From NCBI GenBank assembly GCA_937889395.1, contig CALAOW010000116.1, positions 1-33,885 of the forward strand: a DNA stretch of 33,885 nt, read 5' to 3'. Position 1 is the stretch's first letter. The number at the start of each line of letters is the position of its first letter. This document shows, in pieces, positions 27,201 to 33,885 of the stretch. This DNA is from an uncultured Pseudomonadota bacterium (GTDB lineage: Bacteria > Desulfobacterota > Binatia > Binatales > Binataceae). The notes beneath the pieces were generated by a model. The model was not told the DNA's origin and did not search any database. It saw nothing but the letters and a program-made list of their open reading frames with translations. The translations under genes were made by a program, and so were the position numbers.

Positions 27201-27819
27201 GCCCCGCGGTCCGCAAGTAGCGTTGAGAGTGAGCATCCCAGAGCAGTTCCTCGAGGTCATCTAAAGTGCGGGTCTCATCCGAGAGCCACTCGCTGATGAG
27301 CCGCGCGACGCGATCGTCGGACTTCAGCCGCTCGCGCAATTCGGCGCGGATGGCCTCGTGGAACTCGAGACGGCCGCTGGTGAGGTCAATTCCAAAACGC
27401 ACTCCGCTATCAAAAGCGAGTTCGGTCAGCATCCGGCGGCAAAAGCTGTGAATCGTGTGGATGGGCGAATGATGAAACGAAAACAACGCGGTCGTCAGTC
27501 TTTCGCGCTCGTCGTCGCCCAACCGCTTGCGCTGCGATGGGTGCGCGGCGTCCGCACTATGGCCGGACAGGACGGCTTCGATTGTCGTACGGATTCGCGA
27601 GCGCAGTTCGGCCGTCGCCTTTTCGGTAAACGTCACGACCAGAATTTGATCGAGCAAAGCCGCGCCGGTGAGGACAAGGTCAACGACGATATGCTCGATC
27701 GTAAACGTCTTGCCGGTGCCGGCGGACGCGTCGATAACCTTGTGTCCGCCGTCGAGAATTTCATCGAGGATCGCGGGCCGATAGTAATCAATCTTTGCCG
27801 GGGCTGGAGTCGCGCTCAT
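24247..27819 (-). CDS. recB: RecBCD beta subunit, helicase-nuclease
   Basis: The 1190-residue product is a UvrD-like helicase with Walker A ASAGTGKT (31-38), the DEFQDT Walker B, and helicase motif VFVIGDPKQAIYGFRGAD. It ends in a RecB-family nuclease domain: HVGIFLHEAIEKLDF, GFIDLVF (D1079), and DWK (D1092, K1094), which line up with E. coli D1067, D1080 and K1082 at the same spacing, plus a QxxxY helix. The nuclease therefore looks intact. The ATG overlaps the RecC stop (ATGA), and its own stop overlaps recD. The unit order recC-recB-recD and the overlaps indicate one mRNA. Confidence 0.95.
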   Translation of the reverse strand: MSATPAPAKIDYYRPAILDEILDGGHKVIDASAGTGKTFTIEHIVVDLVLTGAALLDQILVVTFTEKATAELRSRIRTTIEAVLSGHSADAAHPSQRKRLGDDERERLTTALFSFHHSPIHTIHSFCRRMLTELAFDSGVRFGIDLTSGRLEFHEAIRAELRERLKSDDRVARLISEWLSDETRTLDDLEELLWDAHSQRYLRTAGRELNQQALTDLASAFDAGALVDAFRLAAVTDDARRDAIAATRELELLVNRADGSAAILAEVLSGFDLDPICDPKRARRTRAETRPIFPGEMPGRVRAIVDAGERVQAALTIEQRVVDELLLAIAARMDARKRERGTLDYEDMLAWLADALDGPRGKSLAATLRERYRVTLIDEFQDTDELQWKIFRQVFVEGGAGNTVFVIGDPKQAIYGFRGADVHAYLEAREQLSKSGAAVVHLRENFRSTADMIEACNLMFDQNAAAPLFTGEIAYNHPVKCGRPALRAVAANSRPIAPVTLMKFQPRDDRYKFSRPMREAIGPRIAQAIRRIIADPDHAIEICDDKQAPYKITARDVYVLTRTNRDSAEIARYLRQAGVPFAFYKQDGLFQTREAADILDLLRGIDEPGRRSNRLKAWASPFFAVEYGDLARLDDEAHPMLGRLFEWRALAEAGRFAGLFDALLHQSGLVERELLLSDDRRELTNYEHIFEILTQDASRHGISLAEIIELLDAYITGRAAPAGDDRDPDVQRSQDDRAAVQIMTIHKSKGLEAGVVALYGGFFANNRRDWVSVYHDGNQRRLAIGKPARDVEKTALKKEQDEEDQRLLYVALTRARARLILPYVPDGALNRDLSGAYAQLNDRLRALDREARLETLFTTETVVAPASIDSQTEKEDDETALDENALCDWLASASQTAGLDREFAELGVRHRGLMIESYTSLQTARETGMATGFDPDEFKTSVDAIDARADNLDLPGGRHVGIFLHEAIEKLDFKSFGDAPDLESWMARDDVRELFASAMRRHGVNDPRWLARGREMVFNALTSPVALGETILESALYRLPGVPEMEFAYPIPEKHHSLLGDAPDGAWIVGRGYIKGFIDLVFRRDQLIYFADWKGDLLPSYEPAAVARHVERHYRLQAQIYSVGIVRLLDIHTEHDYESRFGGLLYVFLRGVSQAGDGKAGFYFARPSWNEIVTYESDLLTREPDSELRA

Positions 27820-30800
27820 TTGAATATCCCGATTATCGGCTGGAAGCGTCGCGCGACGATTTTCGCGATCTCTTCTTCGTCCGGCGGATCGAAACCGGCG
27901 GCGTTTCGCAGCGGTCCGTATTCGGAACTGCTCTTCGAGAAATCATCCAAGCGGATGCGCTCGACAGCTTCGACCAAGTCGCGACGATTCGGGGGCTTGT
28001 GCAATTCCTCGACGACTTTTTCAACCGCCTCGATCGGCAGAAAGTAGTCATTGCCCGTCGAAAGCAGATCGCCGACGACGATGGACAAGAAGGCGAGCGC
28101 CGAGTCGCGGTCCATCGGGGGGAACTCGCGAATAAATTCGCTCTGTTTCGCTGACTGTGTTCCGATCACGATTGCGCGAAATCTCTCGGGCAGTTTTGCT
28201 CCGGTGGCGGCAAGGACAATTGCGTTCAGAAACGCCGGGAGAAAATCTTTCGGCTTGACCTTCTTATGAAGCACGCAGTTGATCGCAGCTCCCGACTCCG
28301 GGGACACAGTCCGAAGCGTGCCGTAGAGATTCACGCGCTGCGTCACTGTCGTTGCGTCGCGGCGGCGGACGTTGGCGTTCAGCGCGATTGGGGCAAGAAT
28401 CTCGCCGGCGCCGGCGAATTCGTCGGCGCGCCCGATCCGGATGTCCTTCCATCCGTCGAAATTGGTCACTCCCGCTTGAGAAGCCTGCGCGATCCATCGA
28501 CGAAGCGCCGCAGCGTCAGCCGTTGCAGCGATCTCCGCAAACTGCCCGGCGGGTGCGCGCCCATTGGCCTGCGCAATCCGAACCTGGCGCGCGTACTCTT
28601 CGTCGAGCGCCTCGGGCTTGGCGCCGGCGCGCCAGAAGACGTCGCGCAGCATCACGGTACGATCGAGCCGCGACCACAGGACCGGCTCGTCTTGCGCCTG
28701 CTCAGGCGCATCTTCGTCCTCGAGCATTCCGAGCGAATAACGCGCGGCGCCCTGCAAAGGACATTCGAGATATTTTCGAAGCGCGGCTATCGGAAGCGCG
28801 AACTCTTCGATCGGCGCGTGGCGTGGCGCGGCGGGCGCTGTTTCGAATTCGGCGAATTGCAAATCCTCTTGCAGGCGCTCGCGCAACTTCGCACCGAGAC
28901 GATCCAGCAAGCGCTCACGCTTCGGCTTTGCTCGATGCGTCGCAGCGGCATCGATCTTTTGCCGGAGCGCGAGCATCCGTGCGCCGCGGCGCGCGTCAGG
29001 ATCGAAGCTCGCGAATTCATGATCGCTGTTCGGAGTTGCGCGATCGGCGAATTCAGGAAAATATTTCAAATCATAACGGCTGACCGGATGTTTCACCGTC
29101 AGCTTCGCGAGCGTGTTCTTATCGATGAAACCCCGCAGCATGTATTGCAGTTCGCGAATGACGGACGAGGGTTCGAGGGCGTCGCCAGTTTTCGCATCGC
29201 GAGCAATGTAGGAGAAAAAAATCCGCTCGCGCGCGGCCAGGATCGTCTCGAGGAATAGATAACGGTCGCGCTCGGCCGGAGTGACATCGCCCGCGCCGCG
29301 TTTGAGCATCCGCAAATCAAGCGGGTCGCGACGTTCGCGCTCAGGAAAGGCAGCTTCGTTCAGCCCCAGCGCAAAGATGACTTTGAATGGGATCGACCGC
29401 AGCGAGGAAAGCGATCCAACCGCAACACCGCGCCCCGAAAATTGTCCGTGACGCGATTCGAGATCGGTGATTCGCGTTGCGATCATCTCGCGCGCCGATT
29501 CGTACGACATCGGACCAATGTTCAGTTCCGAGTCGCCGATGGACTCGATCGCCTCGAGGAAACTGTCCCTGACCCGTTCATCGAGCGCGCTCGCCGGGCG
29601 GAGGTATGCGTTCAAAAATTCGATGAGCATCCGCGACCAACGGCGCGGCGTGAGCCGCGCATTGCGCATCGAAAGCGCGTCGGCGATGAGCGAGCGTGCC
29701 CCGCGCATGAATCGCGCGGCAGTCTCGAGTTGATCCTGCGCCACTTCAAAGGGCAGGTAGCCGGGAGCTGTTGCTCCGGTCTCATAGAATGCGGGAATCC
29801 CGCTGCGCTGACCGGTCATCATGGCGCCCAGCGCGAGGCGTTTGATCGCCTGATCCCAGTGATAGAGGCCGCGCGGAATGTAGGTATCCTTCAGGTCGTC
29901 GTCGTCGGCGCCGAAGAAAATGCCCAGCGCCTCGCTCCATCGAGGCCACAGGCCGGCGTCGATTCGGGTTTCGCTTTCGCTGTTCAACGCGGGATGCGTC
30001 AGCAGCCGGATCATTTCCGCGCGCGAAAAGCGGCCGCGCGGCAGATTGAGAAGCAACTCGACGGCCTCGGCGACGCGGCTTGGGCCAGCGATGCTGCGGC
30101 CGACGAGATCGATTGGGATTCGGTGCTGCTTTCGGAAAACGCTCTCGATGTGCGCCATGTAGTCGTCAACCGCCGGGTCAGGAATCAGCACCGCGATTTC
30201 GTGAAACCGAATGCGCTCGGCGCCGCCGCTGGCGGCAAGTTTCTCGTTGTCGCGAACGATCGACCAGATCTCGTTCGCGACGATTTCGGCCTCGCGTCGA
30301 ATTCCCGGGGTGGCAAGAAACCGGATTCGCGCTTCGAACGGCTTGCCGTTGCCATCCTCGACGTCCGGGGGCTGCGGTTCGCGATCGAGGATGTTTTGCT
30401 GAAGAGCTTGGAGCAGCGTCGGTGGTTCGCGAGAAACCGGATCGGAAAAGAGCGGCGCGAAATCGCATTGAGACAGTTCGTTGAGCAGCCGAACGTATTC
30501 ACGGCCCGGCCGCCCCCAGAGCCTCAGAGCAGGCGGGTCGGACGATTCATTCAACGCGAACGGGTCTTCGGAATCTGCGAGTTTTTCTCCGACTTTGTCT
30601 TGACGATGAGCCCATGCGGTGAGCGCGCCGCGACGGGAACTGTCCACATCGTCCCAAAACTCGCGGCACGGATTGAGCGCGTAGATCCGAATATCGCCGA
30701 GCGCGCCGAGTTTCGCGAAAATCTCCGCATAAGCATTTCCCGCGTACGAGGAACCGAACACGTGAAGCGTCGCCGGCAGGGCAGATTTGAGGTGGTGGCT

Positions 30801-31424
30801 GTCGCCCGCCTCGAATGCATCGGGCAGCATCATCAATTGAGTCTCGCGCTTTAACAGCCATTGCTCGCGCACGCGGCCGTGCGAATCGAATACCGACTGC
30901 CACAAATGGCGCTGCCATCGCTCAGTCTCGCTCATTGCATCAACGTCAGATCGGCGGGCAGCGCGCCATTTCTCGATCATGCGCCGCCGCGAAATCGAAT
31001 ACTCGCGAAACAGCCGCGCCAACTGTGCGGCAAGCAGGATCGTTCTGAGCTCGACGTCGGCGTCAGTTTTGGATCCCGCCTGGATGTAGTCGCGCGCCGG
31101 CGTCAAGTTGGAGTCGTCGCGATGGCTCGAACTTCTAAGGCACTCGAACAGGATCAGTTGGAGCTCATCGGCGTCGAGGATCTTCAGGCGCGCATCCGTG
31201 GATTGGAGAAGTTTGGCTAAATATGTCCGCAGGAACGGAAAGTTCAGATTCGCCGCGACGCCGATCGATTCGGCCAGCCGATAGCGGACGAATTGTTCGA
31301 CGATGCGGTTGGGCACGACAATCGAGACCGGCTCGAGCGGCTCGCGCCTCTGATGCGCGGCAACCGCGTTGGCCAGCGGCGCGATCAGATTTTCGAGGCG
31401 ATTGGAATAGTAAAGACGAATCAT
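27816..31424 (-). CDS. recC: RecBCD gamma subunit (Chi recognition)
   Basis: The 1202-residue product starts MIRLYYSNRLENLIAPLA and has RecC features: an inactive helicase-like N-terminal part (IVVPNRIVEQFVRYRLAE, GVAANLNFPFLRTYLA), VFGSSYAGNAYAEIFA, the stretch FKVIFALGLNEAAFPERERRDPLD, and a long C-terminal nuclease-like inactive domain. In E. coli, RecC forms the tunnel that scans 3' strands for Chi. The Chi sequence of this organism cannot be read from the protein. There is no visible Shine-Dalgarno site before the ATG at 31424. It is first in the recCBD transcript, and its promoter must lie in the 119 bp shared with the divergent regulator. Confidence 0.93.
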   Translation of the reverse strand: MIRLYYSNRLENLIAPLANAVAAHQRREPLEPVSIVVPNRIVEQFVRYRLAESIGVAANLNFPFLRTYLAKLLQSTDARLKILDADELQLILFECLRSSSHRDDSNLTPARDYIQAGSKTDADVELRTILLAAQLARLFREYSISRRRMIEKWRAARRSDVDAMSETERWQRHLWQSVFDSHGRVREQWLLKRETQLMMLPDAFEAGDSHHLKSALPATLHVFGSSYAGNAYAEIFAKLGALGDIRIYALNPCREFWDDVDSSRRGALTAWAHRQDKVGEKLADSEDPFALNESSDPPALRLWGRPGREYVRLLNELSQCDFAPLFSDPVSREPPTLLQALQQNILDREPQPPDVEDGNGKPFEARIRFLATPGIRREAEIVANEIWSIVRDNEKLAASGGAERIRFHEIAVLIPDPAVDDYMAHIESVFRKQHRIPIDLVGRSIAGPSRVAEAVELLLNLPRGRFSRAEMIRLLTHPALNSESETRIDAGLWPRWSEALGIFFGADDDDLKDTYIPRGLYHWDQAIKRLALGAMMTGQRSGIPAFYETGATAPGYLPFEVAQDQLETAARFMRGARSLIADALSMRNARLTPRRWSRMLIEFLNAYLRPASALDERVRDSFLEAIESIGDSELNIGPMSYESAREMIATRITDLESRHGQFSGRGVAVGSLSSLRSIPFKVIFALGLNEAAFPERERRDPLDLRMLKRGAGDVTPAERDRYLFLETILAARERIFFSYIARDAKTGDALEPSSVIRELQYMLRGFIDKNTLAKLTVKHPVSRYDLKYFPEFADRATPNSDHEFASFDPDARRGARMLALRQKIDAAATHRAKPKRERLLDRLGAKLRERLQEDLQFAEFETAPAAPRHAPIEEFALPIAALRKYLECPLQGAARYSLGMLEDEDAPEQAQDEPVLWSRLDRTVMLRDVFWRAGAKPEALDEEYARQVRIAQANGRAPAGQFAEIAATADAAALRRWIAQASQAGVTNFDGWKDIRIGRADEFAGAGEILAPIALNANVRRRDATTVTQRVNLYGTLRTVSPESGAAINCVLHKKVKPKDFLPAFLNAIVLAATGAKLPERFRAIVIGTQSAKQSEFIREFPPMDRDSALAFLSIVVGDLLSTGNDYFLPIEAVEKVVEELHKPPNRRDLVEAVERIRLDDFSKSSSEYGPLRNAAGFDPPDEEEIAKIVARRFQPIIGIFK

Positions 31425-31477
31425 CGCGGCACAACTATGGATCGCGGATCAGGTTTTAGGAACATATATTGTCGTGC

Positions 31478-31492
31478 TGACAACCGTTGTCA
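31478..31492. promoter_or_regulatory. Perfect 15-bp palindrome, possible operator for recC and WYL gene
   Basis: TGACAAC-C-GTTGTCA (7-base arms, one-base centre) lies between the divergent recC (start 31424) and WYL regulator (start 31544) genes. Its centre is about 60 bases from each start, and a TTGTC half-site lies nearby at 31470-31474. That position suits a dimeric regulator acting on both promoters. The WYL protein next door is the obvious candidate, but WYL-family sites vary and this is inference. Confidence 0.5.
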
Positions 31493-31543
31493 TCGAATAA
31501 CGGGGATGATTGAATCAGCAAACTGTCGGAGCAGAGGCGATTC

Positions 31544-32572
31544 ATGAAGAAACTTCGCCGCAAACCCACCTACGGCGCCGCGATTCGGCTGGCACGAATC
31601 GCCGCCGGGTTGTTCTCGAAACCATACGGCTGGAGTTTCAGGGCGATCGAGGAAAGTCTGGACATTTCCGAGCGCACACTTGCCCGTTACGTGTCGGTGC
31701 TGCGCAGCGATCTGCTCGACTGGCGTGGCGATCCGCTGGTTGAAGTTGCCGGCACGGGCGGCGAGCGCAAACTTCGGCTGGTCAGTTCGATGAAAGCCGC
31801 GGAAGCATCTTCGTACCAGGTCGCGCTGCTGTATTTCTCGCTGACCGTGCTCAAGTTCCTGGAGGGCACGGTGCTGGAAGAAGGCGTTGAAGGGTTGTGG
31901 GAGAAGATTTATCAGAACCTGAGCCTTACGCAGCAGACGCGGCTGTCCGACCTCGAGCGCAAGTTTTACGCCGTCCCTTACGCGCCCAAGGACTACGGTG
32001 AGTTCAGCGAACAACTCGACGTAATTTTGCGAGCGCTGCTGGATCAGATTCGGCTCAAAGTCGATTACGCCGGTCTGACCGGCGAGGGCCGGCAACACGA
32101 CTTCGATCCATACTCGCTGATCGCCTACCGCGGCGGTCTCTACATTCTCGGCTACAGCCATCGAAGCAGCGCAATCATTTATCTCGCGGTGGAGCGAATC
32201 CGCTCGGTGGAATTCATCCATCAACCCGATGGAACCTCGACGCGGTTCATCTATCCGCGCGGCTTCGATCCGGCGGCGCACACCGAAGGGACTTTCGGAA
32301 TCGTCGAAGGCCCCGAGACCAGGGTCGAACTGAAGATTCATAGCGAACAAACCGAAGCGTACGTCCGTTCGCGCACAATTCATCGCAGCCAGCGTTTCTC
32401 GCATCGCCGCGACGGTACGACCATCATGACGATGACGGTCAGGGGTACGACGGAGTTGGCGAACTGGATAATGAGCATGGGGCCGTGGATCGAGGTGCTC
32501 AAGCCCGCCGCTCTGCGCAAGGAAATCGCGCAGCGCCATGCTGGAGCAGCGCGTCTTTACCGCGCCAGTTAG
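31544..32572 (+). CDS. WYL-domain transcriptional regulator
   Basis: The 342-residue product has an N-terminal winged helix-turn-helix (FRAIEESLDISERTLARYVSVLRSDL, about 31-56), a middle helical part, and a WYL domain at about 160-230 (RLKVDYAG, then DFDPYSLIAYRGGLYILGYSH, then YLAVERIRSVEFI). It ends with a WCX-like domain (VELKIHSEQTEAYVRSR...). WYL regulators often sense single-stranded DNA or nucleotides and control DNA-damage or phage-defence genes (for example PafBC, DriD). AGAGG is 7 bases before the ATG. It is divergent from recC, so control of recCBD is an attractive hypothesis. Confidence 0.88.
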   Translation: MKKLRRKPTYGAAIRLARIAAGLFSKPYGWSFRAIEESLDISERTLARYVSVLRSDLLDWRGDPLVEVAGTGGERKLRLVSSMKAAEASSYQVALLYFSLTVLKFLEGTVLEEGVEGLWEKIYQNLSLTQQTRLSDLERKFYAVPYAPKDYGEFSEQLDVILRALLDQIRLKVDYAGLTGEGRQHDFDPYSLIAYRGGLYILGYSHRSSAIIYLAVERIRSVEFIHQPDGTSTRFIYPRGFDPAAHTEGTFGIVEGPETRVELKIHSEQTEAYVRSRTIHRSQRFSHRRDGTTIMTMTVRGTTELANWIMSMGPWIEVLKPAALRKEIAQRHAGAARLYRAS

Positions 32573-32614
32573 TGCAATGGCGAAATCCATTATATGCTTG
32601 CGGGCGGGCAACCC

Positions 32615-33559
32615 ATGATCATATTAACCGGCGGCGCGGGCTTCATCGGCAGCAATATTCTGGGCGCGCTGAATGCCAAGAGCATCACCGACGTCCTGGT
32701 AGTCGATCGGCTGGGCGATAATTTCCGCAACCTTTGCGATCTGCGGTTTTCGGACTTCATGCAGCCCGGGGAATTCGTCCGGGCAATCGAGCGCAAAATT
32801 CTCCCTGACCGAATCGAAGCGATCTTTCATCAGGGCGCATGCGCCGACACAACCTGCGACGACGGCCGCTACATGATCGAAAACAATTTCACGTTTTCGA
32901 AGTCGATTCTGCACTTTGCTCTCTCGAGCAAAGTTCCACTGGTGTATGCGTCAAGCGCAGCCGTGTACGGCTCGTCGAGCGCGTTCGCGCCGTCACGCGA
33001 AAACGAACGCCCGCTCAACCTCTACGGGCTGTCCAAACTCGCTTTCGACAATCACGTCCGGATCGTTGCCGCGAAATCGGAGAGTACCGTGGCCGGCCTC
33101 CGATACTTCAACGTCTATGGTCCGCGCGAATCCCACAAGGGCAAAATGGCGTCGATGGTGTATCAGCTCTACCGGGATTTGAAGGCGAGCGGACGCGCAC
33201 GGCTGTTCAAGGGCACCGATGGATACGCCGACGGAGAGCAACGGCGCGATTTTATTTTTGTTGACGACATTGTCCGCGTAAACCTGGCGCTTGCCGAAGG
33301 TCCCGTGCGCAACGGCATCTTTAACGTCGGCACCGGACAGGCGCGCAGCTTCAACGACGCCGCCAGGATAATAATCGCGCAGATCGGTGCGGGTGAGATC
33401 GAGTATGTACCGTTTCCCGAGAACCTGGCGGGCAGGTATCAAAGCTTCACGCAAGCCGAAATCTCGGCGCTGAGGAATGCCGGCTACGCCGAGCCCTTTT
33501 CGACTCTGGAAGATGGAATCGCGCAGTCGATCTATTTCTGGACCCGTGGGCACGGGTAG
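32615..33559 (+). CDS. hldD: ADP-L-glycero-D-manno-heptose 6-epimerase
   Basis: The 314-residue product matches HldD/RfaD closely: N-terminal MIILTGGAGFIGSN with Rossmann glycine motif, FHQGACADTT, ASSAAVYGS, the catalytic Y137-x3-K141 (YGLSK), and RYFNVYGPRESHKGKMAS with the second catalytic Lys as in E. coli K178, then FIFVDDIVRVNLAL and FTQAEISALRNAGY. It epimerises ADP-D-glycero- to ADP-L-glycero-heptose for LPS inner core, so the host has an LPS-type outer membrane. ATG 32615 gives the conserved start; the ATG at 32594 would add seven residues. The stop TAG at 33557 lies at the edge of a repeat unit, so the last residues (TRGHG) may be repeat-derived. Confidence 0.93.
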   Translation: MIILTGGAGFIGSNILGALNAKSITDVLVVDRLGDNFRNLCDLRFSDFMQPGEFVRAIERKILPDRIEAIFHQGACADTTCDDGRYMIENNFTFSKSILHFALSSKVPLVYASSAAVYGSSSAFAPSRENERPLNLYGLSKLAFDNHVRIVAAKSESTVAGLRYFNVYGPRESHKGKMASMVYQLYRDLKASGRARLFKGTDGYADGEQRRDFIFVDDIVRVNLALAEGPVRNGIFNVGTGQARSFNDAARIIIAQIGAGEIEYVPFPENLAGRYQSFTQAEISALRNAGYAEPFSTLEDGIAQSIYFWTRGHG

Positions 33560-33589
33560 CCAGGGGTGATCCCTGCACTCAGTATTAAG
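33559..33589. repeat. Middle copy of the terminal repeat core
   Basis: This stretch differs from 20-50 and 33653-33683 at only a few positions (for example GTGATCCCT for GTGACCCCT, ACTCAGTATT for ACCCAGTGTT). It starts on the last base of the hldD stop codon. Confidence 0.8.
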
Positions 33590-33636
33590 GCGGCCCGCCG
33601 TTGGCGGGCGCGGCCCTTGCCAACGGCTTAATACTG
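33580..33636. repeat. Inverted repeat joining two repeat copies
   Basis: CAGTATTAAG (33580-33589) is the exact reverse complement of CTTAATACTG (33627-33636). Inside it GCCGTTGGC pairs with GCCAACGGC. The result is a long, G+C-rich hairpin with one unpaired side strand, sited after hldD. It could also act as a transcription stop, but no T tract follows. It resembles miniature-element or IS-end structures. Confidence 0.75.
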
Positions 33637-33712
33637 CGCTGCCGTCGCCACGGCCAGGGGTGACCCCTGCACCCAGTGTTAAGACAAAGATGCGGGACTT
33701 TGTCCCTGTTAG
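33634..33712. repeat. Right-end copy of the dispersed repeat unit
   Basis: The first 51 bases equal bases 1-51 of the window. After a one-base insertion the match continues with differences to about 33712. The tail includes ACAAAG and CTTTGT arms around ATGCGGGA. It is followed within about 50 bases by the transposase remnant. Between this copy and the transposase frame (33713-33745) I see no gene. Confidence 0.85.
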
Positions 33713-33745
33713 AAGGGGGTTGATGAAGAAAGCCATGCAGACTGA

Positions 33746-33885
33746 CTATTCGGAGTCGGCGGCCCGTTGGCACGGGAAGCGCTGCCCCAGGGGATCGGCA
33801 ACTGGTCGCTGACCAGCTTGCAGCAGCGGCTGGTGAAAACCGGCGGGCGTTTGATAAAGCATGCCCGGTACTACTGGTTGCTGCT
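33746..33885 (+). mobile_element. IS1380-type transposase remnant (partial, runs off window)
   Basis: The frame from 33764 reads PLAREALPQGIGNWSLTSLQ and continues QRLVKTGGRLIKHARYYW, the pattern seen near the C-terminus of IS1380-family transposases (WSLTSLxxRLVKxGxR...RYxxxxLAE). A stop in this frame lies at 33743-33745, so the N-terminal catalytic part is absent and this is a fragment, unless a frameshift joins it to something upstream. The window ends before the element does. The short ATG-initiated frame at 33723 has no recognisable similarity. Confidence 0.6.

Noticed and set aside
31470-31485. Mycobacterial PafBC (RecA-NDp) motif near recC
   Set aside because: TTGTCGTG is one base short of the consensus and the second half is missing; only a resemblance is noted.

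Overview
The window is GC-rich, densely packed bacterial DNA with short intergenic gaps. Several genes point to a diderm (Gram-negative type) aerobic or facultative heterotroph: an ADP-heptose epimerase for LPS core, two lipoproteins with lipoboxes, RecBCD, a cytochrome P450, propionyl-CoA carboxylase plus methylmalonyl-CoA mutase, an archaeal-type pyruvoyl arginine decarboxylase and a selenoprotein. The mix resembles uncultured lineages once grouped with Deltaproteobacteria (for example Binatota), but this placement is inference and no rRNA or marker set is present to test it.

Layout. (1) 1-88: a repeat unit that recurs at the right end. (2) 89-4569: a GNAT acetyltransferase (-) divergent from a plus-strand cluster of crotonase, cytochrome P450, MFS transporter and DUF192 lipoprotein, closed by an intrinsic terminator. 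(3) 4604-11003: a propionyl-CoA to succinyl-CoA cluster (carboxyltransferase, biotin carboxylase, biotin carrier protein, methylmalonyl-CoA mutase catalytic subunit), then pyruvoyl-dependent arginine decarboxylase and a SelW/Rdx-family selenoprotein. The selenoprotein is interrupted by an in-frame TGA, so ordinary gene calling misses it; a bacterial SECIS-like hairpin follows the TGA. (4) 17152-11051, minus strand: lipoprotein, acyl-CoA dehydrogenase, GH78-like rhamnosidase, HemQ and a lipocalin-like protein, preceded by the 3' relic of an alcohol dehydrogenase gene. (5) 17381-22202: MOSC protein, GNAT, medium-chain dehydrogenase/reductase, MetE-like zinc protein, and an alpha/beta-hydrolase with a Cys in the nucleophile position. 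A five-copy octamer repeat lies between the last two. (6) 31424-22199, minus strand: recC-recB-recD with overlapping stop/start codons, divergent from a WYL regulator; a perfect 15-bp palindrome sits at the middle of the intergenic region. (7) 32615-33885: hldD, two repeat units and a hairpin, and the start of an IS1380-type transposase remnant that runs off the window.

How the genes work together. The pcc genes and mutase would feed propionyl-CoA (from odd-chain or branched substrates, perhaps produced by the crotonase, acyl-CoA dehydrogenase and P450 nearby) into succinyl-CoA; the mutase needs a B12-binding subunit that is not in this window. RecBCD is the end-resection machine, possibly under control of its divergent WYL regulator. 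The clearest hidden gene is the selenoprotein at 10701-11003. No tRNA, rRNA or CRISPR array was seen.
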